A stretch of 64,000 nt of DNA from Posidoniimonas polymericola (GCF_007859935.1 NZ_SJPO01000003.1:330827-394826); one strand, 5' to 3'. Positions 35,087-43,735 are shown, counted from the stretch's first letter. The notes: generated by a model from the letters alone, not told the origin. A program made the numbers and translations.

Positions 35087-36501
35087 TGTACGTGTTTCCT
35101 GTTGCTGGCTTTGCCGAGTGGCGGGACGCGGCCCGTGGCCTGCTGATGGCCGGCGCGACGCCGGGCGAGGTCCGCTTCGAGCCGCCGAGCGAGCAACGCT
35201 CGCTGTTCGCCGAAATACCACCGGCGCCGCTGACCAAATCGCGCAAGGTCGTGCGCACGCCGAAAGAGTTCGTGAAGCTGGCCGAGCGGGTGGCGCTGCA
35301 CGCCGCGCCCCGACGCTTTGACCTGCTCTACCGGTTGCTGTACCGCCTGACCCACGAGTCCTACCAACTGCTCGACGACGCGATCGACCCCGATGTGGCC
35401 GAGGCCAATGCCATGCGGGCGGCGGTCAAGCGTGACGCGCACAAGGCCAAGGCGTTTGTCCGTTTTCATGAGGTTCCAAGTCGTTCGGACCGCGAGGCGT
35501 TTGTCGCCTGGCACCGTGCCGATCACCAGATCCTGTCGATTGTTGCCCCGTTCTTTTCCCGCCGCTTCCCTTCAATGGACTGGACCGTGTGGACGCCGCA
35601 CGAGTCGGCCTCGTGGGACGGACACGAGCTCCGCTACGGCCCCGGCGCCGGCCGCGAGCAGGCGCCCGCCGATGATGAACTCATTGGTTTGTGGCAGCAG
35701 TACTACGCGGCCGCGTTCAACCCGGCCCGCAAGAACACCAAGGCAATGAAGCGTGAGATGCCGGTGCGGTACTGGCAATCCATGCCCGAGACCCGCCTGC
35801 TCCCCGAGCTGCTCGCCGACGCCGACCGCCGCGCCGCCGCGATGGTCGACCGCGGCCGCCGGCTCGCCGTGACCGCCGCCGACTTCCTGCCGGCCGATGC
35901 CGATCTTGACTCACTCCGCACAGCCGCCGCCGCTTGCCGAGGCTGCGAGCTGTGCGACATTGGTTCCCGGACCGTGTTCGGCGAAGGCCCCACCGACGCG
36001 CGACTGATGCTGGTCGGCGAGCAGCCCGGCGACGAGGAGGACCTCGCCGGCCGCCCGTTCGTGGGCCCGGCCGGCCGCGCGCTCGACGCGGCCCTCGCCG
36101 AGGCCGGCGTCGACCGCGCGGGCGTGCACCTCACCAACACCGTCAAGCACTTCTATCATGTCGAACGCGGCAAACGGCGGCTCCACAAAAAGCCCGCCGT
36201 GCGGCACGCCAACGCCTGTGCGCCGTGGCTGCGGGCGGAAATCAACCTCGTCCGCCCCGCGGCCATCGTCGCGCTCGGCGCCACAGCCGCCCAGACGCTG
36301 GTGCGGCGCGACCTCCGCGTCACCGAGTCACGCGGCCAGTGGTTTGCAACCGCCGCCGGCTTTCCCGTGCTGGTCGCCAACCACCCGTCGGCCGTGCTCC
36401 GCGCCCGCGACGAGCGGCACAGCGAAGACCTGCGACGGGGGTTGATTGACGACCTCGCGACCGCGATCCAGTTCGTGTCTCAGCCGGCTAGTACGAAGTA
36501 G
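35086..36501 (+). CDS. udgX: DUF4130 domain fused to UdgX uracil-DNA glycosylase
   Basis: This protein has 471 residues. The N-terminal 250 residues match the DUF4130/TIGR03915 DNA-metabolism domain (LLYRLTHESYQLLDDAID, AFVRFHEV, YFYR-like segments with FFSRRFPSMDWTVWTPHESA). The C-terminal part, from about 275, is a UdgX-type glycosylase. It has iron-sulfur cysteines in CRGCELCD, motif A in GEQPGDEED (near 311), and the UdgX signature KRRLHKKP with His near 367, the residue that links covalently to the uracil site in UdgX. The motif LVANHPSAVLRA closes it. The start TGATG overlaps the radical SAM gene; a GTG 3 nt earlier is possible. The 3' end overlaps the NCS2 gene by 22 bp. Confidence 0.95.
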   Translation: MYVFPVAGFAEWRDAARGLLMAGATPGEVRFEPPSEQRSLFAEIPPAPLTKSRKVVRTPKEFVKLAERVALHAAPRRFDLLYRLLYRLTHESYQLLDDAIDPDVAEANAMRAAVKRDAHKAKAFVRFHEVPSRSDREAFVAWHRADHQILSIVAPFFSRRFPSMDWTVWTPHESASWDGHELRYGPGAGREQAPADDELIGLWQQYYAAAFNPARKNTKAMKREMPVRYWQSMPETRLLPELLADADRRAAAMVDRGRRLAVTAADFLPADADLDSLRTAAAACRGCELCDIGSRTVFGEGPTDARLMLVGEQPGDEEDLAGRPFVGPAGRALDAALAEAGVDRAGVHLTNTVKHFYHVERGKRRLHKKPAVRHANACAPWLRAEINLVRPAAIVALGATAAQTLVRRDLRVTESRGQWFATAAGFPVLVANHPSAVLRARDERHSEDLRRGLIDDLATAIQFVSQPASTK

Positions 36502-37790
36502 GCCGCGAACGCCGCGGCGATACCGAACATCAGCAAGTTCAGTTCGGACCAGCGGCCCCTCAGCAGCTTGATCAGCACGTGCGCCAGCACGCCGTAGCCG
36601 ATGCCGTGCGCGATGGAGAACGTCAGCGGGATGGTAAGCAGCGTCAGGAATGCCGGGATCGCCTCGTCGAGCCGTTCGAAGTCAAGCTCCGCAAGCTGCC
36701 GCAGCATCAGAAACCCAACCAGGATCAGCGCCGGTGCGGTGGCCGCCGCCGGCACGACTGCCGCCAGCGGAGCCAGGAACACCGCCAGCAGGAACAGCAG
36801 CCCGACGAACACCGCGTGCAGCCCGGTCCGGGCGCCCTCGGCCACGCCGGCGGCCGACTCGATGTAGCTGGTCACCGAGCTCACGCCCAAGAGCCCGCCG
36901 ATCGATGCGCTCAGCGAGTCGACCGCCAGCAGCCGCCGCGCGGCGGGGATGCGACCCCGCTCGTCGAGCAGGCCGCCTTCTTCGGCCACCGCGGTCGCGG
37001 TGCCGAGGGTGTCGAAGAAGTCGACCATCATTACCGCGAACAACAGCGGCACGAGCTCCCACTTCAACGCCCCCAGCACGTCGGCCTGCAACGCCACGCC
37101 GAACGACGGCCAGCCCCAGCCGGTCGGCGCGGCCACCTGGCCGGCGGCCGCCGCGATGGCGGTGGTCGCCAGGATGCCCAGCAGCAACGCGCCCTTCACC
37201 CGCCAGGCCAGCAGCGCGGCGGTGATCGCCAGCCCGGCCAGCGCGATTGCCGTGGCCGGCTCGCGGACATCGCCCGGCGCGAGCAGCGGCCCGGCCGGCG
37301 GCGCCGGGACCCCCTGCACCACGATGCCGGCGTTCGACAGCCCGATCAGCGCGATGAACAACCCGATGCCGGCGCCGATCGCCAGCCGCAGCGACCGCGG
37401 GATCGCGTCGAGCACCGCCTCGCGCATTCCGAGCAGCACCAGCGCCAGGATCACCAAACCCTCGACCACCACCAGCCCCATCGCCGCCTGCCAGCTCCCT
37501 GCCGCCGCGGCGACGTTGAACGCGATCAGCGCGTTGAGCCCCATCCCGCTGGCGAGCGCAATCGGCGCGTTGGCCACCAGCCCCATCAGCAGGCAGCAAA
37601 TGCCCGCCGCCAGCGCGGTGCACGCGACCAGCGAGCCCTGCTGCTCCTCGCCGACCGCGGCCGCCAGGATGCCGGCGTTGACCGGCAGGATGTAGGCCAT
37701 CGTCAGGAACGTGGTCAGGGCGCCACGCGCCTCGACCCCGACGCTGGTCGGGCGGCCGAGGTTGTCGGAGAGCAGGTAGCGGAGCGGCAC
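36480..37790 (-). CDS. NCS2-family purine permease (AzgA-like)
   Basis: This 436-residue protein has about 12 transmembrane segments. It has the NCS2 marks ALTTFLTMAYILPVNAGIL, LASGMGLNALIAFNV, LLFAVMMVDFFDTLGTATAVAEEG and TSYIESAAGVAEGARTGLHA. Proteins like this take up guanine, hypoxanthine or adenine by proton symport. The start was placed at the GTG at 37790 because it gives the usual family length; the frame is open to a TTG at 37877, but that part is encoded by a dispersed repeat arm. The 3' end overlaps the UdgX gene by 22 bp. Confidence 0.92.
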   Translation of the reverse strand: MPLRYLLSDNLGRPTSVGVEARGALTTFLTMAYILPVNAGILAAAVGEEQQGSLVACTALAAGICCLLMGLVANAPIALASGMGLNALIAFNVAAAAGSWQAAMGLVVVEGLVILALVLLGMREAVLDAIPRSLRLAIGAGIGLFIALIGLSNAGIVVQGVPAPPAGPLLAPGDVREPATAIALAGLAITAALLAWRVKGALLLGILATTAIAAAAGQVAAPTGWGWPSFGVALQADVLGALKWELVPLLFAVMMVDFFDTLGTATAVAEEGGLLDERGRIPAARRLLAVDSLSASIGGLLGVSSVTSYIESAAGVAEGARTGLHAVFVGLLFLLAVFLAPLAAVVPAAATAPALILVGFLMLRQLAELDFERLDEAIPAFLTLLTIPLTFSIAHGIGYGVLAHVLIKLLRGRWSELNLLMFGIAAAFAAYFVLAG

Positions 37791-37841
37791 GGTCGGCCTG
37801 TTGGGCTGCGGGTGGTGGGGCGCCTGGTTCTGCGATTTTGT

Positions 37842-37870
37842 AACCACAAAGCCGCGACGACACAAAGCCC
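37842..37870 (-). repeat. Arm of the dispersed CACGAAGGCAC-type repeat near the NCS2 start
   Basis: The segment with AACCACAAAGCCGCGACGA, then CACAAAGCC, resembles the left arm of the cassette at 30279. It lies about 55 nt upstream of the proposed NCS2 start. Confidence 0.5.
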
Positions 37871-38119
37871 GCCCCAATGGTCCGGTGGGTTTTGTCCGAG
37901 TGCATTATGAGTTCCCCGGCCGACCCTCGCTCCGGCGATTCGTTTCCCCCTTGTATAGCAGTGTTTGCGTGACTTGTCGGGCCGGACCGAACGGCGGGGG
38001 TAAGTCCGAAATATCGCTCGGAGGGGACAAAACCCCAGGCTGTTCCCCGGCCACGATCTGTTCCTCACTCAACGGCTCGCTGTCGGCCCAAGTTCCGCGC
38101 CGCGCAGCACCAACCGTAG

Positions 38120-38139
38120 CCACCGGCGGAAGCCGGTGG
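38120..38139 (+). repeat. Dispersed hairpin, CCACCGGC-GGAA-GCCGGTGG
   Basis: It has the same structure and loop as the hairpin at 17719-17738, but one C-G... G-C pair of the stem is replaced by an A-T pair: both arms changed together. The tail after the stem is TTTCGG. Confidence 0.7.
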
Positions 38140-38188
38140 TTTCGGCGTTGCTCTACGAATAGGTTTTCAATGCCGCCGACCCAAAACG

Positions 38189-38204
38189 GACGGCTTCCGC
38201 CGTC
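38189..38204 (-). repeat. Dispersed hairpin, GACGGC-TTCC-GCCGTC
   Basis: A perfect 6-bp stem with loop TTCC, the reverse-complement orientation of the GGAA-loop family. It lies 50 nt after the copy at 38120 in opposite orientation. Confidence 0.6.
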
Positions 38205-38422
38205 AGCTAGGGAGTCCTGGGCATCACCCTATTGGACCGCGCGGGGCGGCGTCTTGCAGCAAAGAAATGGGGAATCTGATGAGAAGAACCAGAACCCGAG
38301 AGATGCCGATGTCGTCGCGATGGCTGCCGTCGCAAACCAAACTGAACTGGCGGCGTGTGGTATGCTCACGGGTATCACGTCCTCGGGTGTTTATACGTGG
38401 CCGATCCGACCTAGGAATTTGA

Positions 38423-39097
38423 ATGCTGGTTCCAAGGCATGCCGATGACGCGCTATCTACCCGGCGATTCCAGTCCAGTCTTCGGACCATGCTGCTAGCG
38501 GTCACTTGCGTCGCGTTGGGGGTAGCGTTCGGCTTCGCGATTGTGGTTTTGATTGCCGCCGCCTTAGGTGTGGTCTACTCGATCCGTCGTCGGCGAGCTG
38601 ATTGGGCAATCGGCATTGTAGTCGGCCTTGCTGTGATTACCTCCACCGGCGTTGGATCCTCGGTGCAGGTGCGACTTGATACCGGCGATCAGCGGGTTTG
38701 CTACTGGGGGATCCCCGCGTACTACCGTCTGATGCCCCCCGAAGTTCGTCGAACGCTTGCGTCACTTGAAGATGAAGAGGCGCCGAATCGATGGGTCTGG
38801 TGCGCGACTCAGGTGGGAAGCAACAACGCCGATGCAATGGTGCATCGCTTCTATCGCTGTGCTGCTGTTTGGGTTAGTGAAGACCGTGAGGTCGCGAAAC
38901 TCATCGTGCGAGACCTTGCTGACTACCTTCGAAAAACTCACGCTACACAGGGGCTGCCGGATTGCTCGCCGATGCTATGGCCAGATGTGGTAGAAGTCGG
39001 CGAAGACTTTGCAGACGGAACAGTTGTTGTAGGTTGGGCGAGCATGCCAGAGGTACAAAGATACTTGGCCGCGAAAGGTCGCACCCCTCAAGACTAG
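38423..39097 (+). CDS. Membrane-anchored hypothetical protein with an FSLR-like N-terminus
   Basis: This 224-residue protein starts with RRFQSSLRTMLLAVTCVALGV, the planctomycete N-terminal pattern in which a basic FSLR-like motif precedes a hydrophobic helix. Two hydrophobic segments follow (about 20-50 and 60-75). The soluble part has CYWGIPAYYRLMPPEVRR and LWPDVVEVGEDFADGTVVV. The gene is less G+C-rich than its surroundings. The function is unknown. It would have the soluble part outside or inside the cytoplasmic membrane; the orientation is unclear. Confidence 0.65.
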   Translation: MLVPRHADDALSTRRFQSSLRTMLLAVTCVALGVAFGFAIVVLIAAALGVVYSIRRRRADWAIGIVVGLAVITSTGVGSSVQVRLDTGDQRVCYWGIPAYYRLMPPEVRRTLASLEDEEAPNRWVWCATQVGSNNADAMVHRFYRCAAVWVSEDREVAKLIVRDLADYLRKTHATQGLPDCSPMLWPDVVEVGEDFADGTVVVGWASMPEVQRYLAAKGRTPQD

Positions 39098-39132
39098 CGC
39101 CGAAGTCTTGGAAAGATGCCAAGAAATACACA

Positions 39133-39708
39133 ATGAACCCACTCACAAACCAACCGTGGATCGACGCCCTCCGGGGCACGGTCGACTCGTACCGCCGGAT
39201 GATCGACGCCACCGTCACGCAGCTCTCCGACGCCGAGCTCCGCACGCGCCCGGCGCCCGGCATGAACTCGGTCGCCACGATCCTGCGTCACCTGGGCGGC
39301 AACCTGCAAAGCCGCTGGACCGACTTCCTGACCACCGACGGCGAGAAGCCGGACCGCGACCGCGAGAGCGAGTTCCTCGACTGGCCGGGCGACCGGGAGT
39401 CGCTGATGGCGTACTTCGACGCCGGCTGGGCCGCGCTGACGTCGGCCATTAGTCAGCTCGACGACAACAACCTTGGCCGCACGATCACGATCCGCGGCGA
39501 GCCCCACACCATTCCCGAGGCCTTGATGCGCTCGGTCACCCACCTGACGTACCATGTCGGCCAGATCTCGCTGATCGCCCGCACGGTGCACGAGGGCGAC
39601 TGGCATTGGCTGACCATCGCCCCCGGCCAGAGCGCCGAGCACAACGACCGAAGCTGGGGGACGAGCGAGAGTCGTGGGGTGTTTGGTAAGGAAGAGGGGG
39701 GGCCGTAG
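39133..39708 (+). CDS. DinB-superfamily protein (DUF1572-like)
   Basis: This 191-residue four-helix-bundle protein has the DinB metal-site pattern: His in TILRHLGGNLQSRW near 52 and the pair in VTHLTYHVGQISLIAR near 140. Other marks are SYRRMIDATVTQLSDAEL and WAALTSAISQLDD. DinB-like proteins include thiol-dependent transferases and stress proteins. A dispersed 89-bp repeat begins 11 nt after the stop. The start at 39133 is preferred; the frame is open further upstream but overlaps the preceding gene. Confidence 0.88.
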   Translation: MNPLTNQPWIDALRGTVDSYRRMIDATVTQLSDAELRTRPAPGMNSVATILRHLGGNLQSRWTDFLTTDGEKPDRDRESEFLDWPGDRESLMAYFDAGWAALTSAISQLDDNNLGRTITIRGEPHTIPEALMRSVTHLTYHVGQISLIARTVHEGDWHWLTIAPGQSAEHNDRSWGTSESRGVFGKEEGGP

Positions 39709-39719
39709 CAGGTCCAATG

Positions 39720-39808
39720 GCCACGAAAAGGCACAAAGAGGCACGAAAAGGCTCAGGGGCCGACGTTGCCGTAGCTTTTTCTTGTGATCTTTCGTGCCTT
39801 TTTGTGGC
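39720..39808. repeat. 89-bp palindromic repeat, copy A
   Basis: The ends GCCACGAAAAGGCAC (39720-39734) and GTGCCTTTTTGTGGC (39794-39808) are inverted copies with one mismatch. Inner parts also pair, so the element can fold into a hairpin. It is the same length as copy B at 40417-40505 and closely similar over most of its length. It lies between the DinB gene and the next small gene. Confidence 0.85.
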
Positions 39809-39873
39809 TATCTCACAGACGCCGCATTGCTAGGCTAGCCGACATCGGCACAACGGACTCGAATCGGATCAGC

Positions 39874-40377
39874 ATGGCCAAGAAACCCAACTCCGCGTCG
39901 GTCACCAAGAAGCCCTGCGGTTGTGGCTACCTTCAGCAGGCCGCCGACGAGCCCGGCAACCCGATCCGGTTCGACGAGTCCGCGGGTGAGTTCCAGTTCA
40001 TCTACCGCGAACCCGACCAAGACGCCGACTCGATGCTGATCCTCTACCACTGCCCGTTCTGCGGCGGGGCCGCTCCGCCCTCGAAGCGGCGGTTGCTGTT
40101 CGAGGTCATCCCACGTGAGGAGGAGCAGCGTCTGAACACGTTGCTAGAGCCGATCAGGACGATCGAGGACGCAATCAGCCTCCTCGGCGTCCCAGACTCA
40201 GACGGTCACTCGACTTCACGCAAGCCCGAGACCGACGGCGCTCCTCCAGCGACTTCCTTTCAGCGAGAGCTAACGTATCGCGGTCTGTCCGACGTGGCTG
40301 ATGTCTGGATCTCCGAAGGCCGTGATGGCCACGCCTACTGGCAGCTCCATGGGAAGCCGAAACGCCGCGAGGCGTGA
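39874..40377 (+). CDS. Small zinc-ribbon-like hypothetical protein between two 89-bp repeats
   Basis: This 167-residue protein has CGCGYL near residue 15 and CPFCGG near 60, four cysteines that could bind zinc. A soluble region follows (RRLLFEVIPREEEQRLNTLL), and the C-terminal part has FQRELTYRGLSDVADVWI and GHAYWQLHGKPKRRE. The frame is open upstream into repeat copy A, where it would read MIFRAFLWLSH, so the ATG at 39874 is used. Copies A and B flank the gene. The function is unknown. Confidence 0.65.
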   Translation: MAKKPNSASVTKKPCGCGYLQQAADEPGNPIRFDESAGEFQFIYREPDQDADSMLILYHCPFCGGAAPPSKRRLLFEVIPREEEQRLNTLLEPIRTIEDAISLLGVPDSDGHSTSRKPETDGAPPATSFQRELTYRGLSDVADVWISEGRDGHAYWQLHGKPKRREA

Positions 40378-40416
40378 CGCGGTCAGCCACGCGAATGCTC
40401 GTCGCAGAAACTCGTT

Positions 40417-40505
40417 GCCACGAAAAGGCACAAGAAAGCACGAAAAGAAATAGGGGCACTCGTCACCGCAGCTTCCTCTTGTGCTCTTTCGTGCCTTTTT
40501 GTGGC
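40417..40505. repeat. 89-bp palindromic repeat, copy B
   Basis: The inverted ends GCCACGAAAAGGCAC and GTGCCTTTTTGTGGC are identical to copy A. The middle differs at many positions, but the length is the same. It starts 40 nt after one hypothetical gene and ends 24 nt before the next. Confidence 0.85.
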
Positions 40506-40528
40506 CATCGCTGAGTCAACTGATTCTC

Positions 40529-41131
40529 ATGATCAACCGCCCCCAACGAACCAGGCTGTCGCAGGACCTCCGGCGCCTCGTCACGGGGCGGATGACGAAC
40601 GACGACTTCGACGACCACTACTACGACGAGTACGAGTCATCGGAAGACAGCGCCGTGCGGGCGGTTGCCGAGTTTGGGTGGGGCCTGTATAGCAGCGATG
40701 TATTGTGGCCCTACCGGCTCAAGGGGCGGCATCGGGTGAGCGAGGAGTACCGACGAGTGGCCTGCCGGTGCGTGCTGTTTCTGCGCTCGAACCGAGAGTA
40801 CGAGTGGCCGCCATCGCCGTCCGAGCCTGCACGCCGGCTGCTGTGGGCCGTTTGCTTCAATCTGGGTCTGCCGGGATCGATTGCGATGCTGGCGATTTGC
40901 GTTCCGCTGCTACTGTTTGGCAGGGACAAGGCGTTCGCCGCTACGTTTGTGATCCCGAGCGCGATCGTCTTGGCAGGTAGTCTATGGGTGTTATTCGGTT
41001 TGCGCGGTGAGAGTCCAGTGGTGCGAGACTGGAAGGCCGCCGGCGACTGGGAGGCGTGGCCGTTCCTGCGCCGCGACGACCTGGCGGCTGCGCGGCAGGG
41101 CGGCGTGACGCCGACACAGGGGAGGGCGTGA
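40529..41131 (+). CDS. Membrane-bound hypothetical protein
   Basis: This 200-residue protein has an acidic N-terminal part (MTNDDFDDHYYDEYESSED) and a soluble segment resembling a small globular domain (FGWGLYSSDVLWPYRLKGRHRV). Two transmembrane helices follow near 120-170 (LGLPGSIAMLAICVPLLLFG, FVIPSAIVLAGSLWVLFGL). The C-terminus is soluble. The start at 40529 was chosen because the upstream frame is repeat-encoded. The function is unknown. Confidence 0.65.
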   Translation: MINRPQRTRLSQDLRRLVTGRMTNDDFDDHYYDEYESSEDSAVRAVAEFGWGLYSSDVLWPYRLKGRHRVSEEYRRVACRCVLFLRSNREYEWPPSPSEPARRLLWAVCFNLGLPGSIAMLAICVPLLLFGRDKAFAATFVIPSAIVLAGSLWVLFGLRGESPVVRDWKAAGDWEAWPFLRRDDLAAARQGGVTPTQGRA

Positions 41132-41136
41132 ACCCT

Positions 41137-41152
41137 GCCGGCTTCCGCCGGC
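41137..41152 (-). repeat. Dispersed hairpin, GCCGGC-TTCC-GCCGGC
   Basis: A perfect 6-bp stem with a TTCC loop, followed by GGTTACTGGG. It belongs to the same family as the hairpins at 17719, 38120 and 38189. It lies 6 nt after a stop codon. Confidence 0.65.
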
Positions 41153-41203
41153 GGTTACTGGGCTGGTTGGGCAGGGGGATGCCGTGCTGGCAAAGTCCAG
41201 CGC

Positions 41204-42004
41204 CTAGTCGGCCTGGCCCGCGAGCCACTCCACCGCGCGGGGGATCATCGCGTCGCGGCCCTTGGTCAGCTCGGGGTGGGGCGAGTAGCAGAACACTCGG
41301 CCGGCGCCGTGCTCCGCCCGCACGATCGCCGACGTGCCGGCCATGACGCCCTTGGGGGCGCCGTTCTTGGCGATCTCGGTGTCGAACAGGGCGAGGCTTT
41401 CGTAGTTGGGCACGGCCGGGTCGTCCCACTCGCGGCGCCCCAGCAGCGGGCCCTGGGCGTAGCGCAACTGCAGCTCACCGGAGGGGGCCGCGAAGAACTC
41501 GGCGGCGGCCGGCGACAGCTTGAGCGTGACCTCGCCCTTGCCGCGGGCCCAGTGGCGGCGGTCGACCACCTTGGCGTCGATCAGCCCGAGCGACCAGGAG
41601 TAGTCGTTGGTCGCCAGGTACGCGCCGGCGCAGACGCCAAGGTAGCCGCCGCCGCCCTCGACGAACGCCCGGACCCGCGCCCGGCCGTCCTCGCCGAGCG
41701 CCTTGGCTTGGCCGCTGGCGCTGCCGCCCGGGTGCACCAGCACGTCGAAATCGTCAAGGCCGCCGGCGTTGATCTGCGCGGCCGTGATCCGCTCGGCTTC
41801 GATAGGGCCGACGTTGATACCGTCGGGGCTGGCGGGGTCGTGCTCGGACCTCAGGGCTCTGAGCACGCTCGGTGCGCTCTTGCCCACCCCACTGCCTTGG
41901 AATACCGCCACCCGGATGGCTTCCTCGGCGAGGCAGGTCGGGGCGAGCAGCGACGACGTCAGCAACGCCGCCCAGCAGGTAATGACGCGTTGGCGGTGGC
42001 TCAC
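41204..42004 (-). CDS. Secreted class I amidotransferase-like (BPL_N) protein
   Basis: This 266-residue protein starts at GTG 42004, overlapping the upstream stop by GTGA. A signal peptide occupies about 1-28 ([20 protein letters not shown]). The mature part begins [14 protein letters not shown] and holds [17 protein letters not shown] and [14 protein letters not shown], the nucleophile-elbow Cys of class I glutamine-amidotransferase-like folds of the BPL_N family. A late segment, [12 protein letters not shown], may supply a His. It is likely periplasmic. Its reaction is unknown. It is co-transcribed with the PuuD-like gene. Confidence 0.8.
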   Translation of the reverse strand: MSHRQRVITCWAALLTSSLLAPTCLAEEAIRVAVFQGSGVGKSAPSVLRALRSEHDPASPDGINVGPIEAERITAAQINAGGLDDFDVLVHPGGSASGQAKALGEDGRARVRAFVEGGGGYLGVCAGAYLATNDYSWSLGLIDAKVVDRRHWARGKGEVTLKLSPAAAEFFAAPSGELQLRYAQGPLLGRREWDDPAVPNYESLALFDTEIAKNGAPKGVMAGTSAIVRAEHGAGRVFCYSPHPELTKGRDAMIPRAVEWLAGQAD

Positions 42005-42861
42005 TGGGGTTCCTCCGCGGCGGCGGCGATGAACGCCCGGAACAGCTTGGCCTGCAGCTCGCTGCCCGGCATCATCTTCTCCGGGTGCCACTGCACGCCG
42101 ATCAGGAACCGGTTCGGGTCGGTCGTTTCGGTCCCCTCGATGACGCCGTCCGGGCTGCGGGCGACGACCCTCAGGCCCTGGCCGACGTTCCGCACGGCCT
42201 GGTGGTGGAACGAGTTCACCTCGAGCTCGGTGCGGCCGAAGATCTGCATCAGCCGCGAGTCGGGCTCGATCGTCACCTTGTGCGTCACGCTGCGGTGGCT
42301 GACGCCGAGCTCCGACGGGATGTCCTGCATCAGTGAGCCGCCGTGCGCGACGTTCACCCACTGGCTGCCGAGGCAGATCCCCAAGAGCGGCTTGTCGGTC
42401 TGCTCGATCCAGGCCTTGATGAGGGCCTTCTCAAACTGGTAGCGGTTGTCGTCCAGCACACGGGTGGTCGGGTGCGGGGCCTCGCCCCACTCGGAGGGCG
42501 GGATGTCGGCGCCGCCGGGCATCAGCAGCCCGTCGAGCAGCTCGAGGTACTCGTCGACCAGCTCGGGGCTGCCGTCGGTGTTGGGGAGCACGAGCGGCAC
42601 GCCGCCGCACGCCCGGATCGCCCGGACGTAGGTGTCGGTGGTCAGGCTGGCGATGCCGATGACCGGCTCGGCAAAGGTGCGTTCGACCCCGGCGTTCTCG
42701 ACCGCGGACGCTTCGACGACCATGGGCTCGGCGACGGGCGGCGCGGCAACAGGCGGCGCGGCAACGGTGGCCGGCTGGGCCGCAGCAGATGGGAAGCCGG
42801 CGGTCGCGCCGAAGCAGAGGGCGAGGGCGAGCCAGAGCGTTGTGAGCGACTTCTTCTTCAT
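42001..42861 (-). CDS. Secreted gamma-glutamyl hydrolase-like protein (peptidase C26, PuuD-like)
   Basis: This 286-residue protein has a signal peptide (about 1-27, [21 protein letters not shown]). The class I amidotransferase fold includes [17 protein letters not shown], the catalytic Cys in [25 protein letters not shown] and the catalytic His-x-Glu in [11 protein letters not shown]. PuuD-type enzymes cleave gamma-glutamyl-GABA in the cytosol, so the signal peptide is unusual and suggests another gamma-glutamyl substrate in the periplasm. The stop overlaps the downstream start (GTGA). The start at 42861 was chosen from the signal peptide. Confidence 0.85.
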   Translation of the reverse strand: MKKKSLTTLWLALALCFGATAGFPSAAAQPATVAAPPVAAPPVAEPMVVEASAVENAGVERTFAEPVIGIASLTTDTYVRAIRACGGVPLVLPNTDGSPELVDEYLELLDGLLMPGGADIPPSEWGEAPHPTTRVLDDNRYQFEKALIKAWIEQTDKPLLGICLGSQWVNVAHGGSLMQDIPSELGVSHRSVTHKVTIEPDSRLMQIFGRTELEVNSFHHQAVRNVGQGLRVVARSPDGVIEGTETTDPNRFLIGVQWHPEKMMPGSELQAKLFRAFIAAAAEEPQ

Positions 42862-43195
42862 GCGATTCACCGACGAAAGAACTGCCTGTGGGGAGCGACC
42901 GGCCAACCGAGTGCGAGCGTCAGGCGAGACGGTTCTATCGTGACCTGCCAGCAAGGGCCCGTCCAGCGGGGCCCATCCAGAGGGGCCCGCGCGGCCGTGC
43001 GGGGCGCCGCCGGATCAGCGCCGCGACCATCGCATCGGCTGGGCGTTCCAAAGGCAAAACGCATGGCCACGAGCGTGTGGCCATGCGTTTGTTGGTCGGT
43101 CTGCCGGTCGTTGCCGCAGCGGCGATTCGCTGAGAGTCGCTGAAGGCGGCGGCCGGCAAAGGCAATAGAGTAAGTTGCTGCTCGTCGGGTCGGAC
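42862..43195. other. Intergenic region with a bidirectional-looking terminator
   Basis: It lies between the PuuD-like gene start and the lectin gene end, both on the minus strand. It holds the perfect hairpin at 43057-43090 and no supported protein. The promoter for the amidotransferase pair should be near 42870-43050. Confidence 0.5.
43057..43090 (-). terminator. Perfect 14-bp hairpin, terminator downstream of the lectin gene
   Basis: AAACGCATGGCCAC at 43057-43070 pairs perfectly with 43077-43090 across a 6-nt loop. On the minus strand it ends in TTTTG, fitting an intrinsic terminator about 105 nt after the lectin stop; the plus strand has TTTG as well. Confidence 0.75.
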
Positions 43196-43735
43196 TTAGG
43201 CCCAGCGGCGGCGAACGCCAGCCAGTGAGACCACGGACGCCGCCAGCAGCAGGGCGGTCGCCGGTTCGGGGATGCCGACCTCGACAACGCCGCACACGGT
43301 TGCGGAACCAATTCCTCCCGAGCGATTCACGTCGTTCCAAGTGCCGCCCGCGTTCCAGGGGAACAGCACTGCGTTCTCGTCTCCGCCCTGGTTGTTGGGC
43401 TCGCCGGGGAACCAGTTGGTGTAGCCGATGGGAGTGCTGTCGGCCCACTCGAATGTTCCCTCCTGGGCAAAATCGTTGAGGCCCAGCCAGAGGTACTTCT
43501 GCCCCGGGACCCCGCCGAAGGTAATCAGCACCCAGTCGTTCTCTTCCTGGTCGTCAATCGTGACAAGGTTGCCGCCGAGCAACTCGGCCTCGGCCTGGCT
43601 TTCGGTCCAGCTTGCTGGCTCGAGCAGGTAGTAGCTGTGGCCGTTGGCGGGGTTGATGATCGGGCCGTCGAGCACGGCCGCGGCCGAAATATCGGCGAAA
43701 AGCACGCAGGCAATCGCAGCAGCAATGAGACGCAT
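43196..43735 (-). CDS. Secreted C-type lectin-like PEP-CTERM protein
   Basis: This 179-residue protein has a signal peptide (1-18). The C-type lectin fold shows NGHSYYLLEPASWTESQAEA, WLGLNDFAQEGTFEW, the EPN calcium/sugar motif in FPGEPNNQGGDE, and TWNDV. EPN motifs usually prefer mannose-type sugars. The C-terminus PEPATALLLAASVVSLAGVRRR is a PEP-CTERM tail. It is exported and probably surface-exposed. The start at 43735 was chosen from the signal peptide. Confidence 0.88.
   Translation of the reverse strand: MRLIAAAIACVLFADISAAAVLDGPIINPANGHSYYLLEPASWTESQAEAELLGGNLVTIDDQEENDWVLITFGGVPGQKYLWLGLNDFAQEGTFEWADSTPIGYTNWFPGEPNNQGGDENAVLFPWNAGGTWNDVNRSGGIGSATVCGVVEVGIPEPATALLLAASVVSLAGVRRRWA

Larger units (their letters stand above)
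37791..38422. other. Divergent intergenic region with two dispersed hairpins
   Basis: About 630 nt between the NCS2 gene and a hypothetical gene hold a repeat arm (37842-37870) and hairpins at 38120-38139 and 38189-38204. The open frames are not protein-like. Confidence 0.5.

Noticed and set aside
39720..40505. The two 89-bp repeats as a CRISPR array
   Set aside because: There are only two copies 608 bp apart with a gene between them and palindromic ends; no short direct repeats or spacers are present.
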